64,000 bases of DNA from Stenotrophomonas acidaminiphila (GCF_001431595.1 NZ_LDJO01000013.1:1-64000), one strand, 5' to 3'; positions 46,947 through 58,026 are shown, counted from the first letter of the stretch. The notes: generated by a model not told the origin, from the letters alone. Made by a program: numbers and translations.

Positions 46947-49261
46947 AGCATTGCCTGCCCGTTCCGCCGACCCCCGCCGCGCGCGCGCGCAGTGCCACGC
47001 TGGTGTTCGCCCTGGCCCTGCTGGCGGGCACCGCCCACGCGCAGGCGCCGGCCACCGCGCCGCTGCCGCCGGGCCTGCAGCCGGACGTCGTCGCCGCCGC
47101 GCCCGTACCGGGCGCGCTGCCGCTGCAGCGCAGCCGTTCCACGCTCAAGCAGCTGGGACTGGACTATGAAGTGACGCTGCGCGGCGTGCAGGGCACGGCC
47201 GGCATCCCGTTCTCGATCCGCAGCGACCAGGTCGTCGACCACGCCGCGCTGCACCTGAAGTACATCTATTCGCCGGCGCTGCTGCCGGATCTGTCGCACC
47301 TGCGCGTCACCGTCAACGACGTGACCGTGGCGACGCTGCCGGTCTCGGCGGAGGAGGCCGGGCGGCCGGTCGAGCGCGACGTCGCCATCGATCCACGCCT
47401 GGTGACCGGCTACAACCGGGTCAACCTGCAGCTGATCGGCCACTACACGCGCGAGTGCGAAGACCCCGACCACAGCAGCCTGTGGGCCAACATCGACAGC
47501 GCCAGCTACCTGGAACTGGGCTGGCTGCCGCTGCCGCTGAGCAACGACCTGGCGCTGCTGCCGGTGCCGTTCTTCGATGCGCGCGATACCCGCCGGCTGG
47601 AACTGCCGTTCGTGTTCGCCGGGCAGCCGGCCAACGGCCAGCTGCAGGCCGCCGGCATCGTGTCGTCGTGGTTCGGCGCGCTGGCCGGCTACCGCGGCGC
47701 GATGTTCCCGGTGTCCACCGGGGTGCTGCCGGCGCGCGGCAATGCGGTGGTCGTGGCCACGCCGCGCAACCTGCCGGCCGGCGTGGCGCCGGTCGAGGTG
47801 TCCGGGCCGACGCTGGCGGTGGCCAGCAACCCCAACGATGCCGGCGGCAAGCTGCTGCTGGTGCTGGGCCGCGACGATGCCGAACTGCGCGCGGCGGCCA
47901 CCGCGCTGGCGCTGGGCGCGCCGCTGTCCGGCGCCAGCGCGACCCTGCGCGAGGTCAAGGACGCCGCGCCGCGCAAGCCCTACGACGCGCCCAACTGGGT
48001 GCCCAGCGACCGCCCGGTGCGTTTTTCCGAACTGGTCCGCAGCACCAGCGAGCTCAACGTGGTCGGCTACAACCCGGACCTGATCCGCATCGGCCTGCAG
48101 TTGCCGCCGGACCTGTTCGTGTGGCGCAAGGACGGCATACCGGTGGACCTGCGCTACCGCTATACCCTGCCCGAAGGCGCGGACAAGTCGGCGCTGAACA
48201 TCAGCATCAACGACGCGTTCGTGACCACGCTGCCGCTCAACGGCCGCCCGCTGGCGACCTCGGTGCCGCGGCAGCTGTGGCAGAAGCTGGGCGCGCGCGG
48301 CGCGATGCCGATCCAGCAGCCGCTGCTGCTGCCGACCGGGCCGCTGTCGGCCAGCAGCCAGCTGCGCTTCCACTTCTTCTTCGACCGCCCGCGCGCGGAG
48401 GAGTGCAAGAACACCTTCCCGGACGTGTCGGCGTCGATCGACGACGCGTCCACCATCGACCTGAGCGGCTTCGCGCACTACATGGCGATGCCCAACCTGG
48501 CCGCCTTCGGCAATGCCGGCTTCCCGTTCACGCGCATGGCCGACCTGTCCGACAGCGCGCTGGTGATGCCCGACAACGCCAGCGGCGACGACGTGGCCAA
48601 CGCCCTGGCGCTGCTCGGCCGCATGGGTGCCTCGACCGGCTATCCGGCGCTGCGCACGCGCGTCATCCAGGCACGCCAGGTCGACGAACACGCCGACCAG
48701 GACCTGCTGGTGCTCGGTTCGCGCCGCAACCAGCCGCTGTTCGCGCGCTGGGCCGCGGCGATGCCGGTCGGCGACGGTGCCCAGGCCCGCCGCTTCGGCC
48801 TGTCCGACTGGCTGTTCAACACGCTGCCGGCGTTCCTGTCGCCCGACGCGCGCCGTACCGACCTGCCGACCGTGGCCGAGGTCGGCGTGCGTCCGCAGCC
48901 GGGCGACGTGCTGCTGCTGGGCTTCGAATCGCCGCTGCGCAAGGGCCGCAGCGTGGTGGCGCTGATGGCCGACGAGCCGGGCCACGTGAACCGCCTGTTC
49001 GAGGCGTGGTTCGATCCGGCGCGTCTGCGCCAGTTCCAGGGCAGCGTGGTGCTGCTGCAGGGCGACACGGTGCGCAGCCTGGCCGGCAACCAGACCTACT
49101 ACGTCGGCGAGCTGCCGCCACTGCTGGCGCTGCGCTGGTTCTTCGCCCATCACCCGCTGTGGCTGGCGCTGGGCGTGGGCCTGGTGTGCCTGCTGCTGGC
49201 CATGCTGGCCGGCTGGCTGCTGCGGCGCCATGCGCGTGCGCGCCTGAAGGTCGCGGGCTGA
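46943..49261 (+). CDS. bcsB: Cellulose synthase periplasmic subunit BcsB, operon 1
   Basis: 772 aa. Signal peptide to about residue 34 (LVFALALLAGTAHAQA), then two repeats of carbohydrate-binding plus flavodoxin-like domains (YIYSPALLPDLSHLRVTVNDVTVATLP ... GHYTRECEDPDHSSLWANID in the first, RYRYTLPEGADKSALNISINDAFVTTLPL in the second). A single C-terminal helix (HHPLWLALGVGLVCLLLAMLAGWLL) docks on BcsA. Carries the glucan through the periplasm and is required for BcsA activity. The start is fixed by the ATGA overlap with bcsA. Confidence 0.95.
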   Translation: MKHCLPVPPTPAARARSATLVFALALLAGTAHAQAPATAPLPPGLQPDVVAAAPVPGALPLQRSRSTLKQLGLDYEVTLRGVQGTAGIPFSIRSDQVVDHAALHLKYIYSPALLPDLSHLRVTVNDVTVATLPVSAEEAGRPVERDVAIDPRLVTGYNRVNLQLIGHYTRECEDPDHSSLWANIDSASYLELGWLPLPLSNDLALLPVPFFDARDTRRLELPFVFAGQPANGQLQAAGIVSSWFGALAGYRGAMFPVSTGVLPARGNAVVVATPRNLPAGVAPVEVSGPTLAVASNPNDAGGKLLLVLGRDDAELRAAATALALGAPLSGASATLREVKDAAPRKPYDAPNWVPSDRPVRFSELVRSTSELNVVGYNPDLIRIGLQLPPDLFVWRKDGIPVDLRYRYTLPEGADKSALNISINDAFVTTLPLNGRPLATSVPRQLWQKLGARGAMPIQQPLLLPTGPLSASSQLRFHFFFDRPRAEECKNTFPDVSASIDDASTIDLSGFAHYMAMPNLAAFGNAGFPFTRMADLSDSALVMPDNASGDDVANALALLGRMGASTGYPALRTRVIQARQVDEHADQDLLVLGSRRNQPLFARWAAAMPVGDGAQARRFGLSDWLFNTLPAFLSPDARRTDLPTVAEVGVRPQPGDVLLLGFESPLRKGRSVVALMADEPGHVNRLFEAWFDPARLRQFQGSVVLLQGDTVRSLAGNQTYYVGELPPLLALRWFFAHHPLWLALGVGLVCLLLAMLAGWLLRRHARARLKVAG

Positions 49262-49263
49262 GC

Positions 49264-50430
49264 ATGGCGCCGGAGGTTGCGCGCATGCTGTCGCGGCGCG
49301 AGGCGCTGGGGCTGATCGCCGCGGCCGCGGCGGTCGCCGCCTGCCCGGTGCGGGCGGCAACCGCCTGCGGCATGCCGTGGCGCGACTGGCATGGCTTCGT
49401 GCAGCGGCACCTGCAGGACGACGGGCGGGTCATCGATTTCTCCCATCCGGACCAGCGCAGCACCTCCGAGTCGCAGTCCTATGCGCTGTTCTTCGCGCTG
49501 GTGGACAACAACCCGGTGCTGTTCGACCGCATCCTGGCGTGGACCCGCCGCCACCTGTGCGGCGGACGCCCGGACCTGAACCTGCCGGCCTGGCTGTGGG
49601 GACGCGCCGGCGACGGGCAGTGGCGCGTGCTCGATGGCAATACCGCGTCCGACGGCGAGCTGTGGATCGCCTACGCGCTGCTCGAGGCCGGGCGCCTGTG
49701 GAACCGGCCCGGGCTGGTCCAGGCCGGCCGCCAGGTGCTGGGGCTGATGCGCGCCGCCGAAGTGGTCGAGCTGCCGGGCTTCGGGCCGATGCTGCTGCCC
49801 GGCAACCGCGGCTTCGTGCAGCGCGACCGCTGGCTGCTCAATCCCAGCTACCTGCCGCTGTTCGTGCTGCGCCGGTTCGCCATGGTCGATCCGCGCGGGC
49901 CATGGGCGCGGCTGGCCGAACGCAGCGTGGCGATGCTGCGCGCCGCGGCGCCGGGCGGCTTCGCGCCGGACTGGATCGCCTGGAACGGCGAGGCCTTCGT
50001 GACCGATCCCGGCAAGGGCGCGGTCGGCAGCTACGACGCCATCCGCTGTTACCTGTGGGCCGGCATGACCGACCCCGGCGAACCGCTGCGGCGGCGCCTG
50101 CTCGACGCCCTGCCGGGTCCGGCGCGGCTGCTGCGCGCACGCGGCGGCTTCGCCGAGAAGATCCAGACCCGCAGCGGTTCCGCCGACGGCACCGCGCCGG
50201 TGGGCTTTTCCGCCGCGCTGCTGCCGTACCTGTCGGCGCTGGGGCAGACGGCCATGGCGAGCGCGCAGGCCGGCCGCATTCCGGCGGCCGGCGCGGCCGC
50301 CGATGCCCTTGGCTACTACGACCGCGTCCTGGTGTTGTTCGGGCGTGGCTGGATGGACCGCCGTTTCCGTTTCGCTGCCGACGGGCGCCTGCTGCCCGCG
50401 TGGAGTACGACATGTTCCGCAAAAACCTGA
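49264..50430 (+). CDS. bcsZ: Periplasmic endoglucanase BcsZ (GH8)
   Basis: 388 aa as called; an internal ATG at 49285 (MLSRREALGLIAAAAAVAACPVRAA) gives a twin-arginine-like signal (SRREAL) and may be the true start. The GH8 fold has the general acid Glu in STSESQSYALFFALVDN and the catalytic Asp region YDAIRCYLWAGM. FSHPDQRSTSESQSYALF and WLLNPSYLPLFVLRRFA are family blocks. Cuts cellulose in the periplasm, which is needed for proper chain release and crystallinity. Located between bcsB and bcsC, overlapping bcsC by 19 bases. Confidence 0.94.
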   Translation: MAPEVARMLSRREALGLIAAAAAVAACPVRAATACGMPWRDWHGFVQRHLQDDGRVIDFSHPDQRSTSESQSYALFFALVDNNPVLFDRILAWTRRHLCGGRPDLNLPAWLWGRAGDGQWRVLDGNTASDGELWIAYALLEAGRLWNRPGLVQAGRQVLGLMRAAEVVELPGFGPMLLPGNRGFVQRDRWLLNPSYLPLFVLRRFAMVDPRGPWARLAERSVAMLRAAAPGGFAPDWIAWNGEAFVTDPGKGAVGSYDAIRCYLWAGMTDPGEPLRRRLLDALPGPARLLRARGGFAEKIQTRSGSADGTAPVGFSAALLPYLSALGQTAMASAQAGRIPAAGAAADALGYYDRVLVLFGRGWMDRRFRFAADGRLLPAWSTTCSAKT

Positions 50431-53400
50431 AACCCCTGTGCCTGCTCGGCCTGTGCGTACTGACCGCGCCGGCATGGAGCCAGAACGCCGCATCCACCCG
50501 GCAACTGGTCAACCAGGGCAACTACTGGCTCGACCAGGGGCGCGAGGACCTCGCCGCCGATACCTGGCGCAAGCTGCTGGCTGCCGACCCGGCGCAGCCC
50601 GACGCGCTGCTCGGGCTGGGCCTGATCGACCTCAACCAGGGGCGTCGCGCGGAGGCGCAGCGGCGCCTGCAGCAGCTGCAGGCCCGGCATCCATCGGCGG
50701 CGCAGACCGCGCGGTTGCGTGCGGCACTGGCGGGCGGCGGCAGCGCTGCCGGCGGTCCGCTGCAGGCGGCGCGCAGCGCGGCCGCTGGCGGCCGCTATGC
50801 CGAGGCGGTCAAGGCCTACGACGAGGCGTTCGGCGCCGGCGGCCCACCGGACAATCTCGCGCTGGAGTACTACCAGGTGCTGGCCGGTACCCAGGACGGC
50901 TGGACCCGGGCGCGCGACGGCCTGCGCCGGCGGGTGGCCGCCGAACGCGACAACGGTGCCGCCGCACTGGCCCTGGCGCAGGTGCTGACCTACCGCGAGC
51001 CGAGCCGGCGCGAGGGCATCGCCCAGCTCAGGACGCTCAGCCAGCGCCAGGACACCGCCGCAGCGGCGCGCGTGGCCTGGCGCCAGGCGTTGCTGTGGCT
51101 CAACGCCACCCGTGCCGACGCGCCGCTGTTCCAGGCGTTCCTGGAGCTGCAGCCGGACGACCGCGAAATCGCCGCGCGGCAGGCGCAGCTGCGCGACCAG
51201 GCGGTGCGCGCCGACCCCGCGCCGGACCCGAACCAGCGCCTGCTCGGCGAGGGTTTCCGCGCCTTGCAGGGCGGCACCCTGGAGGTTGCCGAGGCGCGCT
51301 TCGCGCAGGTGCTGCGTGCGCAGCCGAAGAACACCGAGGCGATGGGCGGGCTGGGCTCGGTGCGGCTGCGCCAGGAACGGTTCGGCGAAGCCGCCGAGCT
51401 GCTGCGCCCGGCAGCCGCGGCCAATGGCAAATGGCGCGGCGCGGCCAATGCCGCCCGCTACTGGCAGGTCCTGCAGGAAGCGCGGCGGCAGCCGGGGACG
51501 GAGGCGGTGGCGAAGGTCCGCGAGGCCATCGCGCTGCAGCCCTCCGAACCCACCGGCCACGTGCTGCTGGGCGACCTGCTGGGTGCCGGTGACGCCGCCG
51601 CGGCCGAGACGAGCTACCGCAGGGCGCTGGAACTGGATGCCGGCAACGCCGGTGCCCTGCAGGGCCTGGGTACGCTGCTCGGCCGGCTGGGGCGCGCCGA
51701 CGAGGCCGCCGCGTTGTTCGAGCGGCTCACCCCCGAGCAGCAGGAACGTGCAGGCGGTGCCGCGGTGCTGCGTGCCAACCTGGCGCGCGCACGCGCGCAG
51801 CAGGCGATCGCTTCGGGCAGCCTGGAGATGGCGCAGATCGAACTGGAGGACGCGGTGCTGCAGCAGCCGCGCGATCCCTGGCTGCGGCTGGAACTGGCGC
51901 GCCTCTACCAGCGCCAGGGGCGCCCGGACCAGGCCGACGGCATCATGGCCGGCCTGCGCGCGCAGGACGTCGACGCGCCGCAGTCGCTGTTCGCGCAGGC
52001 GTTGTTCGCCCGCGAACGCAATGACTGGAATGGCGCCTGGGCCCTGCTGGAGCGCATCCCCGCGGCATCGCGCGATGCGGAGATGAGCGCGTTGCACGAC
52101 ACCGCCTGGGTGCAGCTGCAGGCCGCGCAGGCGCGCACCCTGGTGCAGGGCAACCGCGTCGGCGAGGCGCAGCTGCTGCTTGCCCGCACCGAGTCGACGC
52201 TGGGCGAGCGCATTGCCCGGCCCGGCATCGCCGCCGCCCTGGCCGGGGCCTACGCCGACATCGGCAGCCAGCAGCGCGCGCTGGCGCTGGCGCAGCGGCT
52301 GATGCAGGGCAACCCGGACGTGGACAACCGCCTGCAGTACGGCGAAGTGCTGTTGCGCGCGCGCCAGGACGCCGAGCTGGCGGCCCTGCTGCGGCAGCTG
52401 GGCGATGCCAGCCTGGACCCGGCGCAACGCAGGCGCCTGCAGGAACTGCGCAGCGGCTACGTGCTGCGCCAGGTCGATGCGCTGCGTGAACTCGGCAACC
52501 TGGAGGGGGCCTACGACGTGTTGGCGCCGGTGCTGGCGCAGCAGCCGCAGGATCCGCAGACCATTGCCGCGCTGGCGCGCCTGTACGCCGCCGCCGACGA
52601 CCCGGGCCAGGCGCTGGCGCTGTACCAGCAGTTGCTGCAGCTGGCGCCGGGCGACGTCGATGCGATGCTGGCCGCCGCCGGCAGCGCCGCGGCGATGCGC
52701 GATCTCGACACCGCCGAGCACTACCTGGAGCAGGCGCTGGCACGCGCGCCACAATCGCCGGAGGTGCTGGCCGCGGCCGGGCGGGTCTACCGTGCGGCCG
52801 GCAAGAACCGCCGCGCCGAGAGCTACTTCAAGGCCGCCATCGCCGCCGCCGCGCGCGGCGCAGGGCAGCCTGACAATGGTTATCCGCACGCCAGCACCGC
52901 GCTGGCCGGCGCCGGCCGCGCCTTCAATCCCTTCGCCGGGATCACCCGCGGCAACACCCGGCCGGTCGCGCTGCGCGCCGATCCGGCGCCGCTGCCGGCC
53001 AGTGTCGCCGCGCTCGCCGCCACGCCGCTGGCCACCGCCGCGCTGCCGTCGCCGCAGATCGACGCCGATGGCCTGCCGGCCCCGGTGCTGGCGCTGTCCG
53101 CCGCGCCGGCCGCGGCCATCCCGGCGCCGCGTCGTGTCGCCGCTTCGACAGCGCCGGCCGCGGTGTTGCCGGCCCCGACCCCGGCCCCGGCACGCGGCGT
53201 GATCGACGAACTGCGCGAACTGCGCGCCGACAGCAGCAGCGCGCTGGCGGCCGGTGCCGCCTACCGCAGCCGCGACGGCGAGGCCGGGCTGGGCCAGCTG
53301 GCCGACCTGCAGGTGCCGCTGCAGGCCCGTTTCGGCATTGGCGACGGCAAGCTGCAGGTCGCGGTGACACCGACGGTGCTGGATGCCGGGCGTGCCGACG

Positions 53401-54830
53401 ACGGCTATGCCTCGGCCAGCCGCTTCGGCGCCGGCCCGCAGCTGGCGCTGTCCGGGGCACTGGCCGCCGATCGCGCCCCGGTCGACGACCTGGTCGGCTC
53501 GTCGCTGTACCAGGCGCTGCTGACCAATGGCGCCACCACCGCGACCCGCAACCTGATCTACGAACGCGCGCTGGACAGCGGCCGTTACCAGGAACTGTTC
53601 AACCAGACCGACGCCACGCTCACCGCGGCCGAGCGCCGCAAGGCCACGCTGGAACTGCTGTACGCCGATCCGCTGCCCGACTACATGCTGGGCCGCGACC
53701 TCGGCAACACCCCGATCGCCGAGATCGCCCGGCAGGTGCTGGGAAGCACCGCGCTGCTGCGCGGGCTCAGCGCCGGCGAGCAGGCGCAGTTGAAGGCGCT
53801 TGCCGGCGGCAGCAGCGCCTCGCAGACGCCGCTGGCGTTCCAGGACACGCTGTACGCGATGGTGGCCAACGCCGCAGGCGCACGCCGGCTGGGATCGCAG
53901 GACGCCAGTGGCGCCGGCGTGTCGGTGGGCTTCGAGCAGGGTGGTTTCCGCGCCGACGTCGGCACCACCCCGCTGGGCTTCGGCGAGACCGGCATCGTCG
54001 GCGGGGTCGGCTATCGCGGCCGCATCGGCGATGCGCTGACCTGGTCCGGCGAAGCCTCGCGGCGCGCGGTGACCGACAGCCTGCTGTCCTTCGCCGGCGT
54101 CAGCGACGCGCGCAACGGCCTGCAATGGGGCGGGGTGACCGCCACCGGCGCGCGCATGGCCGCGACCGTCGACAACGGCCTGCTCGGCGGCTACGCCAAC
54201 CTGGCGTGGCACCGCCTGCAGGGTACCCACGTGGCCGGCAACGACCGCCAGGAGCTGGGCGCGGGCGTCTATGTGCACGCCCTGGAAACGGCCAACCAGT
54301 CGCTGACCGCGGGCCTGAACCTGACCGCGATGCAGTACGACCGCAACCTCAGCGGCTTCACCTACGGCCATGGCGGCTACTTCAGTCCGCAGCGCTACGT
54401 GGACGTGAGCGTGCCGCTGCACTGGAACGGGCGCAGCGCCGCGCAGCGGCTGGCCTGGCAGGTCGATGCCAGCGTCGGCGTGCAGAGCTTCAAGGAAGAT
54501 CCGGCGGATTACTTCCCGCTGGACCCGGCGATGCAGCAGGAGGCCTACGATGCGGCATCGCTGGCCGCGCTGCTGGGCCTGACCCCGCGCTACATCGAAC
54601 CGGTCTACGCCGGGCAGACCAAGACCGGGGTGTCCTACAACCTGAGCGCGGCGGCGGAGTGGCAGTTGTCCAACCAGCTGTTCCTGGGCGGGCGCATGGA
54701 GTTCAACAACGCCCGCGACTACCGCCAGTTCGGCACCAACCTGTACCTGCGCTTCCTGCTCGACCGCCTGGGCGCGGGCCTGGGCCGGCAGCCGCAGCCG
54801 CTGCGCTCGCCCTACGCCGGCGACGAATGA
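50412..54830 (+). CDS. bcsC: Cellulose export outer-membrane protein BcsC
   Basis: 1472 aa from ATG 50412, inside the end of bcsZ. Signal peptide [25 protein letters not shown]. About 20 tetratricopeptide repeats (residues roughly 30-815, for example [39 protein letters not shown]) span the periplasm. An Ala/Pro-rich linker (about 820-930) leads to the BcsC C-terminal 16-strand barrel starting near [18 protein letters not shown] and ending [18 protein letters not shown]. It lets cellulose pass the outer membrane. The linker is unusually long. Final gene of operon 1; a GC hairpin follows. Confidence 0.95.
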   Translation: MFRKNLKPLCLLGLCVLTAPAWSQNAASTRQLVNQGNYWLDQGREDLAADTWRKLLAADPAQPDALLGLGLIDLNQGRRAEAQRRLQQLQARHPSAAQTARLRAALAGGGSAAGGPLQAARSAAAGGRYAEAVKAYDEAFGAGGPPDNLALEYYQVLAGTQDGWTRARDGLRRRVAAERDNGAAALALAQVLTYREPSRREGIAQLRTLSQRQDTAAAARVAWRQALLWLNATRADAPLFQAFLELQPDDREIAARQAQLRDQAVRADPAPDPNQRLLGEGFRALQGGTLEVAEARFAQVLRAQPKNTEAMGGLGSVRLRQERFGEAAELLRPAAAANGKWRGAANAARYWQVLQEARRQPGTEAVAKVREAIALQPSEPTGHVLLGDLLGAGDAAAAETSYRRALELDAGNAGALQGLGTLLGRLGRADEAAALFERLTPEQQERAGGAAVLRANLARARAQQAIASGSLEMAQIELEDAVLQQPRDPWLRLELARLYQRQGRPDQADGIMAGLRAQDVDAPQSLFAQALFARERNDWNGAWALLERIPAASRDAEMSALHDTAWVQLQAAQARTLVQGNRVGEAQLLLARTESTLGERIARPGIAAALAGAYADIGSQQRALALAQRLMQGNPDVDNRLQYGEVLLRARQDAELAALLRQLGDASLDPAQRRRLQELRSGYVLRQVDALRELGNLEGAYDVLAPVLAQQPQDPQTIAALARLYAAADDPGQALALYQQLLQLAPGDVDAMLAAAGSAAAMRDLDTAEHYLEQALARAPQSPEVLAAAGRVYRAAGKNRRAESYFKAAIAAAARGAGQPDNGYPHASTALAGAGRAFNPFAGITRGNTRPVALRADPAPLPASVAALAATPLATAALPSPQIDADGLPAPVLALSAAPAAAIPAPRRVAASTAPAAVLPAPTPAPARGVIDELRELRADSSSALAAGAAYRSRDGEAGLGQLADLQVPLQARFGIGDGKLQVAVTPTVLDAGRADDGYASASRFGAGPQLALSGALAADRAPVDDLVGSSLYQALLTNGATTATRNLIYERALDSGRYQELFNQTDATLTAAERRKATLELLYADPLPDYMLGRDLGNTPIAEIARQVLGSTALLRGLSAGEQAQLKALAGGSSASQTPLAFQDTLYAMVANAAGARRLGSQDASGAGVSVGFEQGGFRADVGTTPLGFGETGIVGGVGYRGRIGDALTWSGEASRRAVTDSLLSFAGVSDARNGLQWGGVTATGARMAATVDNGLLGGYANLAWHRLQGTHVAGNDRQELGAGVYVHALETANQSLTAGLNLTAMQYDRNLSGFTYGHGGYFSPQRYVDVSVPLHWNGRSAAQRLAWQVDASVGVQSFKEDPADYFPLDPAMQQEAYDAASLAALLGLTPRYIEPVYAGQTKTGVSYNLSAAAEWQLSNQLFLGGRMEFNNARDYRQFGTNLYLRFLLDRLGAGLGRQPQPLRSPYAGDE

Positions 54831-54840
54831 CCGCAGCACG

Positions 54841-54866
54841 GCGCGCCCGGCCGCGGCCGGGTGCGC
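54841..54866 (+). terminator. GC-rich hairpin behind operon 1
   Basis: GCGCGCCCGGCC followed after two bases by GGCCGGGTGCGC, pairing over 12 positions with one G-U, 10 bp behind bcsC. No T-tract, so it may be a weak terminator or mRNA end protector. Confidence 0.5.
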
Positions 54867-54921
54867 CGGTCGCCTGCGGGCGCCACGGCGGCGGGCCCGT
54901 GGCCGGGCGGGGAGGGCGGCG

Positions 54922-54927
54922 CATAAT
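54922..54927 (+). promoter_or_regulatory. Candidate -10 box of pncB (leaderless transcript)
   Basis: CATAAT ends six bases before the pncB ATG (54934). With normal spacing transcription would start at the A of the ATG, so pncB is probably translated from a leaderless mRNA; no Shine-Dalgarno is visible. Confidence 0.5.
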
Positions 54928-54933
54928 GCGCCC

Positions 54934-56112
54934 ATGATCATCCAGTCCCTGCTCGATACCGACCTCTACAAGTTCACGATGATGCAGGCGGTGCTGCACC
55001 AGCACCCCGGGGCCATCGTCCAGTACCGCTTCAAGTGCCGCACGCCGGGCATCGACCTGGCCCGCTGCCTGGACCAGATCAACGCCGAGATCGACCACCT
55101 GTGCAGCCTGCGCTTCGCCGCCGACGAGGTGGACTACATGCGCCAGCTGCGCTTCGTGAAGCCGGATTTCGCCGATTTCCTCGGCCTGTTCCACCTGGAC
55201 CGCAAGTACATCGACCTGCGCGCCTCGGCCACCGTGCCCGGCGAGATCGAGCTGGACATCACCGGCCCGTGGCTGCACACCATCCTGTTCGAGGTGCCGC
55301 TGCTGGCGATCATCAACGAGGTCTGGTTCCGCACCACCAGCACGCCGGATTTCGCCGAGGGCGAGCGCCGGCTGCGCGCCAAGACCGCGCTGCTGCGCGA
55401 TACCCCGGGCTTCGGCAACTGCCGCATCGCCGATTACGGCACCCGGCGCCGCTATTCGCGCGACTGGCACGCGCACATGCTGCCGCTGCTGCGCGATGCG
55501 CTGGGCACCCAGTACGTGGGCACCAGCAACGTGTATTTCGCCCGCCGCTATGGCATGACCCCGCACGGCACGATGGCGCACGAGTACCTGCAGGCGTTCC
55601 AGGCGCTGGGCCCGCGCCTGCGCGACTCGCAGGTCGCCGCGCTGGAGTCGTGGGCCCGCGAGTACCGCGGCGACCTCGGCATCGCGCTGTCCGACGTGGT
55701 CGGGCTGGAGGCCTTCCTGCGCGACTTCGACATGTATTTCTGCAAGCTGTTCGACGGGGTGCGCCACGACTCCGGCGACCCGTTCGCGTGGGGCGACCGC
55801 ATGCTGGCGCACTTCAAGGCCAACCGCGCCGATCCTTCCAGCAAGATACTGGTGTTCAGCGACGGCCTGAACATCGAGAAGGTGATGCGCCTGTACGATT
55901 ACTTCCGCGACCGCTGCCAGGTCGCCTTCGGCGTAGGCACCCACCTGACCAACGACCTGGGGCCGACGCCGCTGAACATCGTGATCAAGATGGTCCGCTG
56001 CAATGGCCAGCCGGTGGCCAAGCTCAGCGACTCGCCGGGCAAGAGCATGTGCGACGACCCGGGGTACCTGGCCTATCTGCGGCAGGTGTTCGGCCTGCCC
56101 GCAGTGCCCTGA
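54934..56112 (+). CDS. pncB: Nicotinate phosphoribosyltransferase
   Basis: 392 aa, standard length for the PncB type I enzyme. [21 protein letters not shown] at the N-terminus, [50 protein letters not shown] with the phosphorylated catalytic His in TMAHEY, and [14 protein letters not shown] are all diagnostic. Makes nicotinate mononucleotide for NAD salvage. It stands in the same direction between the two cellulose operons but has its own promoter signal, so it is probably independent of them. Confidence 0.97.
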   Translation: MIIQSLLDTDLYKFTMMQAVLHQHPGAIVQYRFKCRTPGIDLARCLDQINAEIDHLCSLRFAADEVDYMRQLRFVKPDFADFLGLFHLDRKYIDLRASATVPGEIELDITGPWLHTILFEVPLLAIINEVWFRTTSTPDFAEGERRLRAKTALLRDTPGFGNCRIADYGTRRRYSRDWHAHMLPLLRDALGTQYVGTSNVYFARRYGMTPHGTMAHEYLQAFQALGPRLRDSQVAALESWAREYRGDLGIALSDVVGLEAFLRDFDMYFCKLFDGVRHDSGDPFAWGDRMLAHFKANRADPSSKILVFSDGLNIEKVMRLYDYFRDRCQVAFGVGTHLTNDLGPTPLNIVIKMVRCNGQPVAKLSDSPGKSMCDDPGYLAYLRQVFGLPAVP

Positions 56113-56206
56113 GCCACGCTGCGCGGCGGGGGCGTGGCCCCGGCCGGCGGACCTGTGCATGCGTCGTGGCGTCCGTTCATGGCAGGCTTGTGGTGAGCAA
56201 GTGACA

Positions 56207-56250
56207 TTGAGATGAAGGGCGGATCGGGTTTTACTGTGACGTCCGTCATG
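56207..56250 (+). promoter_or_regulatory. Promoter of cellulose operon 2 with a degenerate Clp-like box
   Basis: TTGAGA (56207-56212) and TTTACT (56230-56235) are separated by 17 bp. Directly after lies TGTGA-CGTCCG-TCATG (56235-56250), eight of ten matches to the CRP/Clp consensus, with an internal dyad TGACG-TC-CGTCA. Its placement at -10/+1 mirrors the perfect box of operon 1. Confidence 0.5.
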
Positions 56251-56272
56251 GATTGTGGTGAGGGGCCGAAGG

Positions 56273-57847
56273 ATGGAAAACGGTGGTGCGCAGGGTGCGC
56301 CTGCCGACGGGAAAACGAATTTGAAGACCATTTCACTCGCCATCGATGGCCTGCCGTTCGAGCTCACCCGTCTGCGCGTGGGCGGGGTGTACTGGGTCGC
56401 CTGTGCCGATGCCGGCCACGCCGACCTGTTCGCTGCCGGCGTGCTTGCCGGATCCGATACCCTGCCGCTGGCGGTGGTGGCCGCGCTCGGGCGCCCGCCG
56501 GCGTCGATGGTCGCGCCGCTGACGGCCGAGCAGGGGCCCGCGCGCATCCGCCTGCACGAAGCGGCCGTCGCCGACCTGGCGCCCGCGGTGCGCGCGCTGC
56601 CCGCCGACCTGGCGCGCTGCGCGGGCGCGCACGGCACCCTGTGCGTGGTGCAGGTGCCGGCGACCGCGCTGGAGAGCCTCGAGGGCGCCCACCTCGCCCG
56701 CTGGTGCCGGCAACTGCACGACTGGGCCAGCGCCGGTGGCCACTGCGTGCTGCTGCTGTGCCACGGCGAGGCGGCGACGCTGGCGCCGCGGCTGCTGCCG
56801 CTCAACCCGCTGTGCAGCGGGGTGGCCCAGCTGTACCCGCACCGCGGTGCGCTGCAGTACCTGGTGCACTACTGGAGCAACGCCGAAGGCGTGTTCGCGC
56901 ATCGTGATTTCGAGGCCCGGTGGAGTGGCTTCCGCCTCGGCGTGGTCGCCGACGGCGATGGCGCGGTGGCCGCGGCGCTGGCGCAGGAGGGCGGCGACCG
57001 TTTCCTGTACCTGGCCCAGGCCGACGCGCTGGAAGGCGCACCGCCGTTCTCGCCCGCCTGGCGCCTGTTCGAGAACTGGTCGGCGCTGGTGGCCGCCGCG
57101 CTGCAGGCGCAGGCGGCCACGGTGGTGCTGTCGATCGGCGAGAACGCCGATGTCGATGCGCTGGCGCGGATCGTGTTCGAGCTGCGCAGCGAGCGCGGCA
57201 ACGGGCTGAAGCTGGTGGTGCGCGAGATGCAGCCCTGCCTGCGCTATGCCGACGAGCGGCTGCTGCTGGAATCCGGGGCCAGCCTGGTGGCCCCGGCCAA
57301 CCTGCCGCTGGCGCGCTTCCTGACCCTGCTGGAAACGATCCAGGGCCAGACCTGGCAGGGGCGCCTGCCGGACGACCCGGAGCGGCTGATCCGCCTGCAC
57401 CGGCCGCCGGATGTCGGCGGCATCGTCACCCCGGCGCAGTTCAGGCAGCTGGCCGTTGAACTGCTCGACCAGCGCGGCGGGGTGGTGGAAAGCGCGGTGC
57501 TGGTGCTGCAGCCGGTGGCCGGGGTGAGCCCGGTGCAGGCGCTGCAGCAGCTGCAGATGCGCCGCCGCGGCGATTTCGCCTGCATGTATGCCGGCCAGGT
57601 GTGGCTGTTCCTGTTCGCCTGCCGCAGCGACGGCGTCGAGCGCGCGCTGGGCAACCTGTTCCGGTTGCCGTGGCGGGAGCTGTTCGATGGCTACGAGCGC
57701 CAGGCCGGGCACGACGTGGCCGCGATGAGCGCGGCCGCTGGCGGCTTTGCCGCCGCGCCAATGCAGCAGATGCCGCCGCCCGAGCCCGCGGCACCCGCGC
57801 CGTCATGGACGGCGCCGCGCCCGATCCGCCTGGGAGGGGAAGGATGA
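56273..57847 (+). CDS. bcsE: c-di-GMP-binding cellulose regulator BcsE
   Basis: 524 aa from ATG 56273 with GAGGGG upstream; GTG 56255 is an alternative. The C-terminal GIL domain carries the I-site motif R431-R-G-D434 (QMRRRGDFACM). The preceding region LKLVVREMQPCLRYADERLLLESGASLVAPANLPLARFLTLLETIQGQ is the well-conserved degenerate receiver-like part of BcsE. In E. coli BcsE binds c-di-GMP dimers and, with BcsF, R and Q, gathers the synthase at the inner membrane. First gene of operon 2; coupled to bcsF by ATGA. Confidence 0.93.
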   Translation: MENGGAQGAPADGKTNLKTISLAIDGLPFELTRLRVGGVYWVACADAGHADLFAAGVLAGSDTLPLAVVAALGRPPASMVAPLTAEQGPARIRLHEAAVADLAPAVRALPADLARCAGAHGTLCVVQVPATALESLEGAHLARWCRQLHDWASAGGHCVLLLCHGEAATLAPRLLPLNPLCSGVAQLYPHRGALQYLVHYWSNAEGVFAHRDFEARWSGFRLGVVADGDGAVAAALAQEGGDRFLYLAQADALEGAPPFSPAWRLFENWSALVAAALQAQAATVVLSIGENADVDALARIVFELRSERGNGLKLVVREMQPCLRYADERLLLESGASLVAPANLPLARFLTLLETIQGQTWQGRLPDDPERLIRLHRPPDVGGIVTPAQFRQLAVELLDQRGGVVESAVLVLQPVAGVSPVQALQQLQMRRRGDFACMYAGQVWLFLFACRSDGVERALGNLFRLPWRELFDGYERQAGHDVAAMSAAAGGFAAAPMQQMPPPEPAAPAPSWTAPRPIRLGGEG

Positions 57848-58026
57848 ACGACCAGCAGGTATGGAGCCTGGTGGCCGCATGTGCGTTGGTGATGATTCCC
57901 CTGGGAGTGATGCTGGGGTCGATCGTGCGCGCGCTGCGCGCGCGCCTGCGTCGTGGCCTGCCGCCGCGCTACCTCAAGCGGGTCGGCGAACGCCGCCGCC
58001 AGCCCGCTCCACGGAGCCAGACATGA
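57844..58026 (+). CDS. bcsF: Small membrane protein BcsF
   Basis: 60 aa with one N-terminal membrane helix (VWSLVAACALVMIPLGVMLGSIV) and a basic cytoplasmic tail (RALRARLRRGLPPRYLKRVGERRRQ). PPRYLKR-like endings are typical of BcsF, which recruits BcsE to the membrane in E. coli. Both ends overlap neighbouring genes by four bases (bcsE and bcsG). Confidence 0.85.
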   Translation: MNDQQVWSLVAACALVMIPLGVMLGSIVRALRARLRRGLPPRYLKRVGERRRQPAPRSQT

